Assembly: GCF_001280435.1 (NCBI RefSeq)
Contig: NZ_LBIP01000013.1
Coordinates: 682,001-746,000 of the forward strand
DNA length: 64,000 bases
Reading direction: 5' to 3'
Origin: Mangrovimonas xylaniphaga
GTDB taxonomy: Bacteria; Bacteroidota; Bacteroidia; Flavobacteriales; Flavobacteriaceae
Shown in pieces: positions 27,076-35,909 of this stretch (within the stretch, counting starts at the first letter, position 1; the number at the start of each line of letters is the position of its first letter). The translations under genes and the position numbers were made by a program. The notes beneath the pieces are model-generated. The model was given only the letters and a program-made list of their open reading frames with translations. It ran no database searches and was not told the origin of the DNA.

Positions 27076-28020
27076 TTAGGGCGTCTCTACAAACTGCGAA
27101 ATAAAAGCACTGACTTCCATTGGCTTTTCAAATTGCACAAAATGCCCACTCTCATTTATCATTTTCACCTCAGCCTGTTTTATTTCCTCTTGAGCCATTT
27201 GCACTACAGCTTGCGTAGTTAATTGTGGATGAAGATAGCCATTTGGAATCAATTTATCGTTATTGCCAAAAATAACCAACACGGGCGGCTGAATCCTTTT
27301 CAAATCCTCAAACACAGGATCATCCAACATCCCCCAAACACTGCTTACAATGGCTTTGCAGTGCATATCAAAATCGGCCGCATCCCTAATACGCTTTCTA
27401 TCCGCTATCATTTTATCCACCTCTTTTGGTTGCTGAAAAAAGTTGAGTGCATAATTTCTTTCTATTTGAGCATCGGTGGTTCCTTTTACCACCGCTTCGG
27501 TCATTGCGCCTTTCATAAGATTGGCCTCCGCTTCAGAAAAACGTTCAATTCCCGCAGGTGCCACAAGTACTAATTTTGAAATAGCCTCAGGATGATTTAC
27601 AGCCAATTTAACGCTGGCCTGACCTCCCATGGAATGTCCCACCAAAATCACATTTTTAAGCTTTAGCTCAAGGATAAATTGATGCACCACATCCGCAAAA
27701 AAAGTAGAGGTATATTGGGTTTCAACAATGGAAGATTTCCCAAATCCAGGCAAATCCAACGCAATGCAAGTGTACTTATCTTTAAGCTCCTGAATATTTT
27801 TAGACCAAGCATCGGCATTACTGCTCAACCCATGCACAAACAACAGGGTTTGTTCATGATTACCCTCCTTTACATAAGCCACTTCCAAACTATCCAAAGT
27901 GACGTAATGCGTTTTATATTCATATTCTGAAAGCAGCTCCTTCATAGCAAGCGCTTTGTTTTGAGAAATTCCTACCATAGACAACAGACAAAAAACAGAC
28001 AAAAAAAGGAACGATTTCAT
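27076..28020 (-). CDS. Exported alpha/beta hydrolase
   Basis: From the ATG at 28020 the product has 314 residues; a GTG codon just before it is a less likely start. Residues 1-20 form a signal peptide ending in GISQ. The oxyanion segment FVHGLSS (61-67) and nucleophile elbow VGHSMGGQ with Ser130 are clear, and the C-terminal ESGHFVQFEKP gives the His. It is an esterase or lipase-like enzyme acting in the periplasm or outside the cell. The gene overlaps the end of the acyl-CoA synthetase region (TAGTGATG junction) and is 2 bp from the unknown 474-residue gene. It may cut the ester or oligomer imported by the linked TonB receptor before uptake by the symporter. Confidence 0.82.
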   Translation of the reverse strand: MKSFLFLSVFCLLSMVGISQNKALAMKELLSEYEYKTHYVTLDSLEVAYVKEGNHEQTLLFVHGLSSNADAWSKNIQELKDKYTCIALDLPGFGKSSIVETQYTSTFFADVVHQFILELKLKNVILVGHSMGGQASVKLAVNHPEAISKLVLVAPAGIERFSEAEANLMKGAMTEAVVKGTTDAQIERNYALNFFQQPKEVDKMIADRKRIRDAADFDMHCKAIVSSVWGMLDDPVFEDLKRIQPPVLVIFGNNDKLIPNGYLHPQLTTQAVVQMAQEEIKQAEVKMINESGHFVQFEKPMEVSAFISQFVETP

Positions 28021-28022
28021 CA

Positions 28023-29522
28023 CTATAATTTTAAGGTATTAAAATACTTATTGAGCTTTTTACGAGACACCTTGCTTAAACTGGTAAGCGGAATTTCGTC
28101 CAAAACAAAGATGTATTTAGGCTGCTTAAAATCGGCTATATTCTCTTTTAAGTACGCCCGAAGCACTTCACTGGTCACTGCCTTATCCTTACTTTCCACA
28201 AAAGCGATTCCACAGGCACCCCAACGCTCACATTTGACACTGAAAACTGAAGCTTTGGTAACTCCTTGATAATTTTCCAACAACAGTTCAATTTCCTGGG
28301 GATAGATATTTTCCCCTCCCGAAATATACATATCGTCTATGCGTCCTTTTAGATACAGAAAGCCTTCTTCATCCTTTAAAGCCAAATCTCCCGTATGCAA
28401 CCAACCATCAACAATCTTACTCTTAGTGACCACGGAATTATTCCAATATCCAGGAGTAACAATATCCCCCTTAATACACAATTCCCCAATTTCATCAACA
28501 CCTAACGGCTCATCATTTTCATTCACGATTTTTAAATCCAAATAGAAATTTGATTTCCCTATGGAATTTGGCTTTAAAAGAGCCATATCATGATGGAGGG
28601 ATGTAATGCTCGGCCCTGCTTCCGTCAGGCCATAGCCAGGGCGGATATAGATATCCTTTTCCTTTTTCCAAAAGGACACCAATTCTGCATTTACCTTTTC
28701 ACCCCCGGAAATAATATATCGTAGCTTCTTTAAATTTACCCGCTTAAAAACTTCCGCTTTTTGCATCATCAACAGCATTGTGGGTAATGCCATGAACAAG
28801 GTTGTTTTTTCAAGCTCCAATAAACAGAGTGCTTTTTGGGCGTCAAATTTTTCCATCATTCCAATGTGGCCACCTTTATGCAAGAGCGGTGTAATGAACA
28901 CATTCCATCCAGAAGTATGATAGGGCGGTAAGGTATTGATTGTAGAATCCCTATAGGTAATCCCCAATTGCATGGAGGTATTTAAGCTGTTCCAGAACAA
29001 CATTTTATTGGTATAGATGACCCCCTTTGGCAACCCAGTTGTACCTGATGTGTAAAAGATAAACAAAGGATTGTCTTCTTTAATATCATAATCCCGTTCA
29101 GGAATCGACACCTCTTCTTTATAAGCCTCGATGACACGTTCCATGTTCACCGTTTCAATGCCTTCCAAAGTGAGTTCGTTTAACTGAGAACGCAATGTTT
29201 CACTAAAAATCAAAATTCTTGGATTGCAATCTTTAACCAGTTTATCCAATTCCCTGGATGCCATTCTATAATTAAGTGGCACTAGAATTAGCCCCATTCG
29301 CTGACACGCCGCAAACAACACTATGTAAGCTACATTATGCTCCGCAATCACCGCAATTCTATCTCCTTCCCGATACCCGGCCTCATGAAATTTCTCAATC
29401 AACCTATTGGCATAAATATGCACATCTTTATAGGTATACTTTTCATTGGAGGCATACGAAGTCAATGCCACTTTATAAGGCGTATAATCAGCCCATTTTG
29501 CTATCCAGTCCAATACATTCAT
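28023..29522 (-). CDS. AMP-forming acyl-CoA synthetase
   Basis: The product has 499 residues of the ANL superfamily. The A3 motif YTSGTTGLPKGV is at 157-168, GYGLTEAGP is the A5 motif, and HTGDLALKDEEGFLYLKGRIDD carries A7-A8. The C-terminal lysine region reads PLTSLSKVSRKKL, with Ser where Gly is usual before the Lys. It activates a carboxylic acid to its CoA thioester; chain length cannot be read from sequence. It overlaps the symporter gene by 4 bp and the exported hydrolase gene follows directly. Candidate substrates are acetoacetate, 3-hydroxybutyrate or a fatty acid released by the linked hydrolases. Confidence 0.88.
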   Translation of the reverse strand: MNVLDWIAKWADYTPYKVALTSYASNEKYTYKDVHIYANRLIEKFHEAGYREGDRIAVIAEHNVAYIVLFAACQRMGLILVPLNYRMASRELDKLVKDCNPRILIFSETLRSQLNELTLEGIETVNMERVIEAYKEEVSIPERDYDIKEDNPLFIFYTSGTTGLPKGVIYTNKMLFWNSLNTSMQLGITYRDSTINTLPPYHTSGWNVFITPLLHKGGHIGMMEKFDAQKALCLLELEKTTLFMALPTMLLMMQKAEVFKRVNLKKLRYIISGGEKVNAELVSFWKKEKDIYIRPGYGLTEAGPSITSLHHDMALLKPNSIGKSNFYLDLKIVNENDEPLGVDEIGELCIKGDIVTPGYWNNSVVTKSKIVDGWLHTGDLALKDEEGFLYLKGRIDDMYISGGENIYPQEIELLLENYQGVTKASVFSVKCERWGACGIAFVESKDKAVTSEVLRAYLKENIADFKQPKYIFVLDEIPLTSLSKVSRKKLNKYFNTLKL

Positions 29523-31009
29523 ACCAAAACAGGTTTTCTATTCAACTTATATAAAACATATCCCACTATCAAGGATACCACAATAGCTATTGCAGCCGAT
29601 ACCCCAGGATTATTTACAGGCTCCTGCATATATGGCGTTAAACGTCCATAATAGATTCCAAAATGCACTACAATGGCCATGATACTAGCAATAAACACGG
29701 CACTCACTGGTACGTCCTTTAAGAAAATTCCAAAAAGCACCGGAACAAAGGCTGCTGCAAAATAGGCATACACCCCGTTTTGCGCGAAAATGGCAACACT
29801 CACGTTGGGAGACTTGATTTGCTGCCAACTCAACACAAAACTCACAATGGCTAATATCAATATTACAATTTTATTGATCATAAACGAATTGTTAGTGACC
29901 TTGCCCTTAAAAATAGGCTCCAAAATATCAGAGGTCACCGTTATAGAAAGTGACTGAATCAAACTCTCTAAGGTTGACAATCCCGCAGAAATGAGCCCAA
30001 CCACGATTACCATACCCACTCCTACCGAAAATTTGGTCACCACATAAGTTGGAATGATCTCGTCCATTTTTAAGGTTTTTCCCATCACTGTCAACTCCGG
30101 AAAGGTTAAGCGCGCATACAAACCAACCACTACCACCATAAAAAACACAACCATGACCGCAATGGCACTAAACAGATACGAATTCACTTTGGTTTGGTCT
30201 TTCAACAACAATGATTTTGTTATAATATGAGGCTGACACACAATAGCTATTCCAATTACAATCTGAACTACAACGATTTCGAAATAATCGCGAAATAAAA
30301 AACTTTGGCTATTTGTGGCCTTAGACAGATTAGGATCTATATTGGAGAGTTCTTTAAGAATTCCAGAAACTCCCCCTTCAAAATATTCGCGACCAGAAGT
30401 TATTAATATGATAGCTACAACAAACATGATGACCGCTTGAATGGTATTGGTATACACCATGGAATTGGCCCCTCCAAACATCATATACCCAAACACAAAC
30501 ACCGTAATCCCCAAAAGCACATAAAAAGGCTCTACATTCAAGGATTTTGAAATTACCTGAGTCACCCCTACATTAATTAGCACGATAAAAGTTATGAGCA
30601 GCATGGCGGTAACCGCAAAAAAGAACGCATAGTTTTTACTTTCATAACGTCTTCCTATCCATTGTGCCATGGTGGTTGCCTTTACCACGTTGCCATGTTT
30701 AGCAAAACCTTTGGTAAACATGATCAAAGAACCAAAAATGGCAATCGGCATGACAACCGCAAACGAAATCACCCCTGAAACCCCATACAAGGCGATAAAA
30801 CCCGGATTAATTATAAAAGTTGCCGCACTGGTCATGGAAGCCGCCAAGGACAAACCTACCACCCAAGGGGAGAAACCTATATTTCCAACCGCATAATCGG
30901 CTATGCTATTTGCTTTTTTAGCGCCACGCATTACAAAAAAAAGGATTACAAAAGCATAACATGCCAAAAGAATCCACATATAGGTTACCCAATCATCGGT
31001 TGCTACCAT
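29519..31009 (-). CDS. Sodium/solute symporter (SSS family)
   Basis: The product has 496 residues and about 13 hydrophobic segments. GLSLAASMTSAATFIINPGF (about 52-71) is the SSS TM2 signature region, and GLISAGLSTLESLIQSLS (about 330-347) matches the conserved sodium-site helix. The family moves monocarboxylates, sugars, amino acids or proline with sodium across the inner membrane. It is the first gene of the minus-strand series that leads into the acyl-CoA synthetase, and its stop overlaps that gene by 4 bp (ATGA-type junction). A monocarboxylate such as hydroxybutyrate is a reasonable cargo given the dehydrogenase and hydrolases, but this is inferred. Confidence 0.9.
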   Translation of the reverse strand: MVATDDWVTYMWILLACYAFVILFFVMRGAKKANSIADYAVGNIGFSPWVVGLSLAASMTSAATFIINPGFIALYGVSGVISFAVVMPIAIFGSLIMFTKGFAKHGNVVKATTMAQWIGRRYESKNYAFFFAVTAMLLITFIVLINVGVTQVISKSLNVEPFYVLLGITVFVFGYMMFGGANSMVYTNTIQAVIMFVVAIILITSGREYFEGGVSGILKELSNIDPNLSKATNSQSFLFRDYFEIVVVQIVIGIAIVCQPHIITKSLLLKDQTKVNSYLFSAIAVMVVFFMVVVVGLYARLTFPELTVMGKTLKMDEIIPTYVVTKFSVGVGMVIVVGLISAGLSTLESLIQSLSITVTSDILEPIFKGKVTNNSFMINKIVILILAIVSFVLSWQQIKSPNVSVAIFAQNGVYAYFAAAFVPVLFGIFLKDVPVSAVFIASIMAIVVHFGIYYGRLTPYMQEPVNNPGVSAAIAIVVSLIVGYVLYKLNRKPVLV

Positions 31010-31160
31010 AAGTTACATTTAAGGTTTTCACAAATAAAAAAAATAATCCCTGAAGGCAATCACAATATCCCAATGCAAGCGCTACGACTTTTACAAAAAT
31101 TATTAACAAAATAACAAATTCACCCATAATAACAACAACTTATCAATGTGCGACTATAAA

Positions 31161-31190
31161 AAAAGCGCAGTAATTAATTACTGCGCTTTT
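31161..31190. terminator. Bidirectional-looking terminator, perfect 30-bp palindrome
   Basis: A perfect palindrome runs from AAAAGCGCAGTAAT through TAATTACTGCGCTTTT. On the minus strand the stem is followed by seven T residues, so it should end the metal-related transcript coming from 34325 before the symporter operon begins at 31009. Confidence 0.85.
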
Positions 31191-31213
31191 CCATATTTAA
31201 ACATTAACACTTT

Positions 31214-31567
31214 CTAGTCTTGATGATCTTCCTTTACATCTTGATCGCGATATCTACAACAAGCATGCACACTATTATAAGCTTCCTCTGTTGCTGTCAT
31301 CTCTTTAGTATCATGCCCTACGGCCACGATATTTTTTTGAATGCTATCCAAATTGGTTTTACGCTCATCGTAAATCAGCTTTAGCTCATGGGTATCAACA
31401 TTCCACACTGCAGACTTAACCCCTTTCGTTTGTATGCACGCCTTTTCAATTCGCTCCTTACACATCATACAAACACCATCTACCTCTAAAGAAGCTTTTG
31501 CATTTTTATTTTGACCTATGGCAGTAATTCCCACCAAAAACATAAGGCCCATTATTAGTTTTTTCAT
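31214..31567 (-). CDS. Exported HMA-domain heavy-metal-binding protein
   Basis: The product has 117 residues. A signal peptide ends near GITAIGQ (19). The rest is a heavy-metal-associated ferredoxin-like domain with VDGVCMMCKERIEKA, where Cys33 and Cys36 form the CxxC metal site. The C-terminal tail has HACCRYRD with two more Cys. Such proteins bind Cu(I), Zn or related ions; here the signal places it in the periplasm. It lies 27 bp downstream of a TonB-dependent receptor gene, suggesting that the receptor and this protein handle the same metal. The ion is not determined. Confidence 0.85.
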   Translation of the reverse strand: MKKLIMGLMFLVGITAIGQNKNAKASLEVDGVCMMCKERIEKACIQTKGVKSAVWNVDTHELKLIYDERKTNLDSIQKNIVAVGHDTKEMTATEEAYNSVHACCRYRDQDVKEDHQD

Positions 31568-31594
31568 CTTTCTAAAAGTTATTTTTTTTATTAA

Positions 31595-33829
31595 TTATTG
31601 AATTCTAAAACGCAACCCAGCATAATACATACTTCCAAAAATTGGACCATACACATAAGTTGAATCAAAATAAGGCCCAAATGGATCATCGGCCGCCAAG
31701 ATAGGATTATCCTGTCTTACATTAGTGATATTTTCACCTCCTAAATATACTTCAAATTTTGGAGAAAACACTTTTGTCACTTGGGCATTCAAGGTACCCA
31801 CGGTAGGCGTGTAATCGGATAATTGATAAGCAACTGGGCTACTACTTGTTGAAGCAAATCGTTGTTCTCCCAACCAATTATAGGTCGCATCAAATTTCCA
31901 TTGCCCTCCATTGTCTTTCATGTGGGTTTCATAACTGGCATTTGCAAACAAACGGTGTTTTGGAGTTAACGGCTTCTCTTTTTTACCAGTTTGATATTGG
32001 GTCTTTACATCATAATATTTATAAGCAAAGCGCACATCTGTATGCTCAAACAAATTATAGTTCAATTCAGCCTGAAAACTATTGGCATAACTGTCCCCAT
32101 CCAAATTACTAAAAGTCACCATCTGCGGGTTTTCATAATCTACCACTACCTGATTTTGGAAATCGGTACGGTAAAAGTCCAAGGTCACATCTGCTTTTCT
32201 ACCAAACAAATTAAATCCTTGGAGATAGGACACTCCATAATTCCACGCAATTTCAGGATCCAAACCATAAATATGCCCTCCCGCATTCAGGATTTGTATT
32301 TGGCGAGAGGAGGCAAAAAGACTTTGGTTCTCCGCAAAAATATTGGCCGAACGTTTCCCCCTTCCAAAAGAAGCTCTAAACGCCGATTTTTCCCAAGGCG
32401 TATAGCGAACATGCACTCTAGGCGTCACAAAAAAGCCCAAGCGATTGTGTTGATCTACACGCAAACCTGCCGTTAGGTTCAGCTTTTCTAGATTGTCAAA
32501 ATTGTATTCAAAAAAGGCCCCAACCGAATTATCGATTCTCGCATAATTTGTAGCCTCTACCAATTCATCAAAATGATCATACGTAAAGCTTACTCCCGTC
32601 TTTATTTTATGTCGTGAATCCCCTATGATGGAATTATAAATAAGGTTGGAATAAATGCTGCTTTGTTCAATATCATAAACCCGAGTTCCGAAATAAGAAT
32701 CTTGCTGATGATTGCTCACCGCAAACTGCAAGCCCATACTCTGCCATGGCAATTCTGGATTCACATAGCCCAACTTCCCAGAAAAGTCAAAACGTCTTGT
32801 ATCAATCTCACTCCCCCAGGCGTTTGTTGTCAACTTATCATTTTCAGGATCAAAGTCCAATTGACCAGTTTGCTTCTGGTCATCCAAATATCTAAAGTTA
32901 AAAAAGCTCACAATCCCCTTTTCAGCGTCTGTATACTGCCAGCGGTTCATAACATTAATCTGCTTATACAAAGGCATATCCAAAAATCCATCATTATTAA
33001 CATCGTGCTTTTTGTTATGGCTATTCCCATGTAGATACAAACCTGTGCTCCACTTATCGCTGAGCTTCGTATTGAAATGGGTATTCAGTTCAACTCGCTC
33101 ACTCGTCGCTCCATATAGGTTCACAAATAGTTTATCATCTTTTGTAGGCTTTTGCAATTCGGCATTTATTTGCCCTGCAATACTTTCATAGCCATTCACC
33201 ACGCTTCCTGCGCCTTTCGTGATTTGAATACTTTCCACCCAAGTCCCCGGCGTAAAACTCAACCCATAGGCTTGGGATGCCCCTCTTACCGTTGGAATAT
33301 TTTCCATCGCAATCAAAATATAAGGACTGGTCAATCCCAACATTTTAATTTGACGTGTTCCCGAAATGGCATCGGCAAAATTCACATCGATGGAGGGATT
33401 GGTTTCAAAACTCTCAGAGAGGTTACAGCAGGCCGCTTTCAACAATTCATCGCTGCTCACCACCATGGTATTTTGAGCCTGCAAATAAGATTTTGAAGTT
33501 GCCTGCTTTCGAGACGTTACCGTTACCTGATCCAATTCACTTGTAGGCTGTAGCCAATGGTGAATCATTTTTGGTTCGGTAATAGTTAAGGTATCTGTTT
33601 TATACCCAACATAGCTTATCACTAATTGGGTATAACTCTTTTCATAGGGAACCGTAAAGGTTCCATCAATATCCGTAACAGCTCCTACGGAGGTGTTAAG
33701 CCAGTACACATTGGCACCCGCCAAAGGGATATGTTTATTTTCATTATTTGCTTCCATGACCATTCCTTTAATCTCTTGTTGAGAAAAAGCGAATACCGGA
33801 AACATCAATATATATATAAGGTATTTCAT
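31595..33829 (-). CDS. TonB-dependent receptor, probable metal-complex uptake
   Basis: The product has 744 residues. The signal peptide ends at FAFSQ (17), a CarboxypepD_reg-like domain covers about 18-100, and the TonB box region is DQVTVTSRKQ (about 98-107). The plug contains AACCNLSESFETNPSIDV, with an unusual adjacent Cys pair, and ITKGAGSVVNGYESIAGQIN. The barrel ends in YAGLRFRIQ. It is flanked by an HMA-domain gene and a HYC_CC_PP gene on the same strand, both Cys-rich and exported, which argues for a metal or metal-chelate cargo, possibly copper. The CC in the plug could be a metal-contact site. Cargo remains inference. Confidence 0.85.
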   Translation of the reverse strand: MKYLIYILMFPVFAFSQQEIKGMVMEANNENKHIPLAGANVYWLNTSVGAVTDIDGTFTVPYEKSYTQLVISYVGYKTDTLTITEPKMIHHWLQPTSELDQVTVTSRKQATSKSYLQAQNTMVVSSDELLKAACCNLSESFETNPSIDVNFADAISGTRQIKMLGLTSPYILIAMENIPTVRGASQAYGLSFTPGTWVESIQITKGAGSVVNGYESIAGQINAELQKPTKDDKLFVNLYGATSERVELNTHFNTKLSDKWSTGLYLHGNSHNKKHDVNNDGFLDMPLYKQINVMNRWQYTDAEKGIVSFFNFRYLDDQKQTGQLDFDPENDKLTTNAWGSEIDTRRFDFSGKLGYVNPELPWQSMGLQFAVSNHQQDSYFGTRVYDIEQSSIYSNLIYNSIIGDSRHKIKTGVSFTYDHFDELVEATNYARIDNSVGAFFEYNFDNLEKLNLTAGLRVDQHNRLGFFVTPRVHVRYTPWEKSAFRASFGRGKRSANIFAENQSLFASSRQIQILNAGGHIYGLDPEIAWNYGVSYLQGFNLFGRKADVTLDFYRTDFQNQVVVDYENPQMVTFSNLDGDSYANSFQAELNYNLFEHTDVRFAYKYYDVKTQYQTGKKEKPLTPKHRLFANASYETHMKDNGGQWKFDATYNWLGEQRFASTSSSPVAYQLSDYTPTVGTLNAQVTKVFSPKFEVYLGGENITNVRQDNPILAADDPFGPYFDSTYVYGPIFGSMYYAGLRFRIQ

Positions 33830-33911
33830 GATGATATCAATTGATTATGTTGCCTCAAGATGAAGCATTAAAAAACTAAATTCTATGCGCTATTGCGCTA
33901 GTAATCCAAAA

Positions 33912-34325
33912 TCAAATGACAAATACCTGATTGAGCACCTGCATGTCTGCAATCAAGCTTGGGGGAGTGTAATATTCATGGGGAACATTCGCTTTGGTTT
34001 CCCCTTGAAAAAGATGTATGTAACTATAAACGAAACTGGACAAGAAGACCTTTTGCCCAAAATCGAGTTTATCAAAATCTGAAGTATTTAGATTGTCCTG
34101 CCCTTGCACCACTTCTACTTCATCCTTACAGCAAGATTTTTTTTCTACCGAAGTCTGAGCATGGTCTTTCATTTCCATCCCACATTTTTCAACCTCGGTA
34201 AACACAGCTACATCAATAAGGTTATCGCCACAATAATGCTTTACCACCGTTAAGGAAATGGTTGACAACAACACCAAAATGGCCATTGCTACAGAAAACA
34301 CTTTATGTACCTGCTTCTTTTTCAC
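33912..34325 (-). CDS. HYC_CC_PP family protein
   Basis: The product has 137 residues with one N-terminal hydrophobic segment (about 9-28), either an anchor or a signal. The three marks that name the family are present: HYC at 30-32, CC at 65-66 and PP at 121-122, with another Cys at 48. The function of the family is unknown. The Cys and His content and its frequent place beside TonB receptors suggest metal binding. It starts the minus-strand set followed after 82 bp by the TonB receptor and then the HMA protein. Confidence 0.82.
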   Translation of the reverse strand: MKKKQVHKVFSVAMAILVLLSTISLTVVKHYCGDNLIDVAVFTEVEKCGMEMKDHAQTSVEKKSCCKDEVEVVQGQDNLNTSDFDKLDFGQKVFLSSFVYSYIHLFQGETKANVPHEYYTPPSLIADMQVLNQVFVI

Positions 34326-34382
34326 AGCACAAATGTATTAAAAATAGTACAGAGATACTTCACTTTACAATAGACTTAACAT

Positions 34383-34811
34383 TTATCGTTTTAATCGTTG
34401 GTAATAAAACGCCGGTAACAGCAACAACAAGCCTATTGGCTGAATTAAAAACCTTCTAAGATTAAAGAACAGATAATATTGTGACTGCTTTGGCGACAGA
34501 ACAAAATATAAGAATAAGCCAATTAAAATCACATAGGCAATACCATACATGAGACTTGAAAACTTTACAATACTCCAATCCTTAAATGCTACAAAAAGAA
34601 TCCCCAAAGAAATTATGCTATTCAACACATACCGCAAGGTTGTAGACAGGGTCAGTTTAAAAACTTCCTGCCTAGGATTGTCCATATATAGGTAATCGTT
34701 TTTGAAAAACAACAGATAGGGATCATAAAACAATTCGTTTTCAAAAAAACGAATCAAGACCAAAAGTCCTATCAAAATAACAATCAGAATGTATTTAATT
34801 ACTTTCTTCAT
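34383..34811 (-). CDS. Exosortase F system-associated membrane protein
   Basis: The product has 142 residues with four predicted membrane helices (about 5-23, 57-76, 85-105, 120-136). It contains LFYDPYLLFFKNDYLYMDNP between the first two. It overlaps the XrtF gene by 17 bp. A small multi-pass protein directly after an XrtF gene is the hallmark of the exosortase F-associated family. Its role is unknown; it presumably works with the sortase in the inner membrane. Confidence 0.82.
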   Translation of the reverse strand: MKKVIKYILIVILIGLLVLIRFFENELFYDPYLLFFKNDYLYMDNPRQEVFKLTLSTTLRYVLNSIISLGILFVAFKDWSIVKFSSLMYGIAYVILIGLFLYFVLSPKQSQYYLFFNLRRFLIQPIGLLLLLPAFYYQRLKR

Positions 34812-35355
34812 TTTCCTTTTTTGAAACCGATACCCGATTCACCCATATAATCCACAACAAAAACAACATCCCGTAAATAATTAAAGGAAACACCACCGAA
34901 TGCAACACTTCCTGACTTTCGGGATAATGATAAAGGCCCACCGCCAAAAGGGCAATCCTTATAACATTAACGGCATAAATCAAGATGCTCCCCACCAACA
35001 AATAAATAATGGTAGGTTTTAACCGTCCTGCAAACGCCACTATAAATGACACAAACAAAATGATAACACTTATAGCATTGCACCCTTCAACGATTCGCGC
35101 CAAGAACACATCATTGACAATCATTTTCATGCAGGGCTCATCTGGATGGGGTTCAATTTTGGCATTGTAACCAAAATTTTCAACCACCTCCCTACTTTGT
35201 CTCGCTACCAAATTGGTGATATAATCTGGGTAATAGCTATCACCTGTACTATATTGCAAATACATCCTATATCCAATTACCAGCACCGCGTACACCGCTA
35301 AAAAGGTGACAATAAACCTGACAACGTCTTTGTATTTCAGCAATAATTCCTTCAC
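34795..35355 (-). CDS. xrtF: Exosortase family protein XrtF
   Basis: The product has 186 residues and about five membrane helices. The exosortase catalytic triad is present: Cys92 in VEGCNAISV, Arg133 in NVIRI and His152 in LHSVVFP. Exosortases cleave C-terminal sorting tags from exported proteins and link them to another molecule. Type F occurs in Flavobacteriia as a two-gene unit with its partner, as here. No exopolysaccharide genes lie nearby. The gene diverges from the GAF-domain gene across 90 bp. Its target tag is not evident in this window. Confidence 0.9.
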   Translation of the reverse strand: MKELLLKYKDVVRFIVTFLAVYAVLVIGYRMYLQYSTGDSYYPDYITNLVARQSREVVENFGYNAKIEPHPDEPCMKMIVNDVFLARIVEGCNAISVIILFVSFIVAFAGRLKPTIIYLLVGSILIYAVNVIRIALLAVGLYHYPESQEVLHSVVFPLIIYGMLFLLWIIWVNRVSVSKKENEESN

Positions 35356-35445
35356 TAATACCTAAAAATTGAATTGTTAAATTTATACAAATTGAAGTTT
35401 TGGTATAACCGCTTTTAAATACTTTTACAAAAACTTTTAAACAAT

Positions 35446-35901
35446 ATGAATTTCGACCAGCTTATCCCCCAAGTAGACAGCATTATCCAAGGATCTTCAA
35501 GTGTAGACGAAAAACTATTGGCTATCTGCACCCTTTTGGAAGCCAATGTTGAATACTACAACTGGGTTGGATTCTATTTCAGAAACGGAGATAAGGAAGA
35601 GTTGAAATTAGGGCCTTATGTTGGGGCACCAACAGACCACACGATTATTCCCTTTGGAAAAGGGATTTGCGGACAAGTAGCCGTGAGCAATCAGAACTTT
35701 GTGGTTCCCGATGTTTCAGCACAGGACAATTACATTGCTTGCAGCATTACCGTAAAGGCCGAGATTGTGATTCCTATTTTTGTAAATGGTGAGAATATTG
35801 GACAGATTGATATTGACTCCAACACACCAGATCCGTTTATCGAAGCAGACGAACGCTTTTTAGAGTACGTATGCGCTCAGGTTTCCAAAATTCTTTCCTA
35901 G
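35446..35901 (+). CDS. GAF-domain free methionine-(R)-sulfoxide reductase
   Basis: The product has 151 residues and is a single GAF domain. It contains NWVGFYF (39-45), GKGICGQVA (71-79) and NYIACSITVKAEIVIP (95-110). Cys75 and Cys99 have the 24-residue spacing of the resolving and catalytic Cys of the E. coli enzyme (94 and 118). The third Cys of that enzyme (84) corresponds to about His65 here and is absent. It would reduce free methionine-R-sulfoxide in the cytoplasm. It stands alone between two minus-strand genes. Confidence 0.85.
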   Translation: MNFDQLIPQVDSIIQGSSSVDEKLLAICTLLEANVEYYNWVGFYFRNGDKEELKLGPYVGAPTDHTIIPFGKGICGQVAVSNQNFVVPDVSAQDNYIACSITVKAEIVIPIFVNGENIGQIDIDSNTPDPFIEADERFLEYVCAQVSKILS

Positions 35902-35909
35902 AAAGAAAA

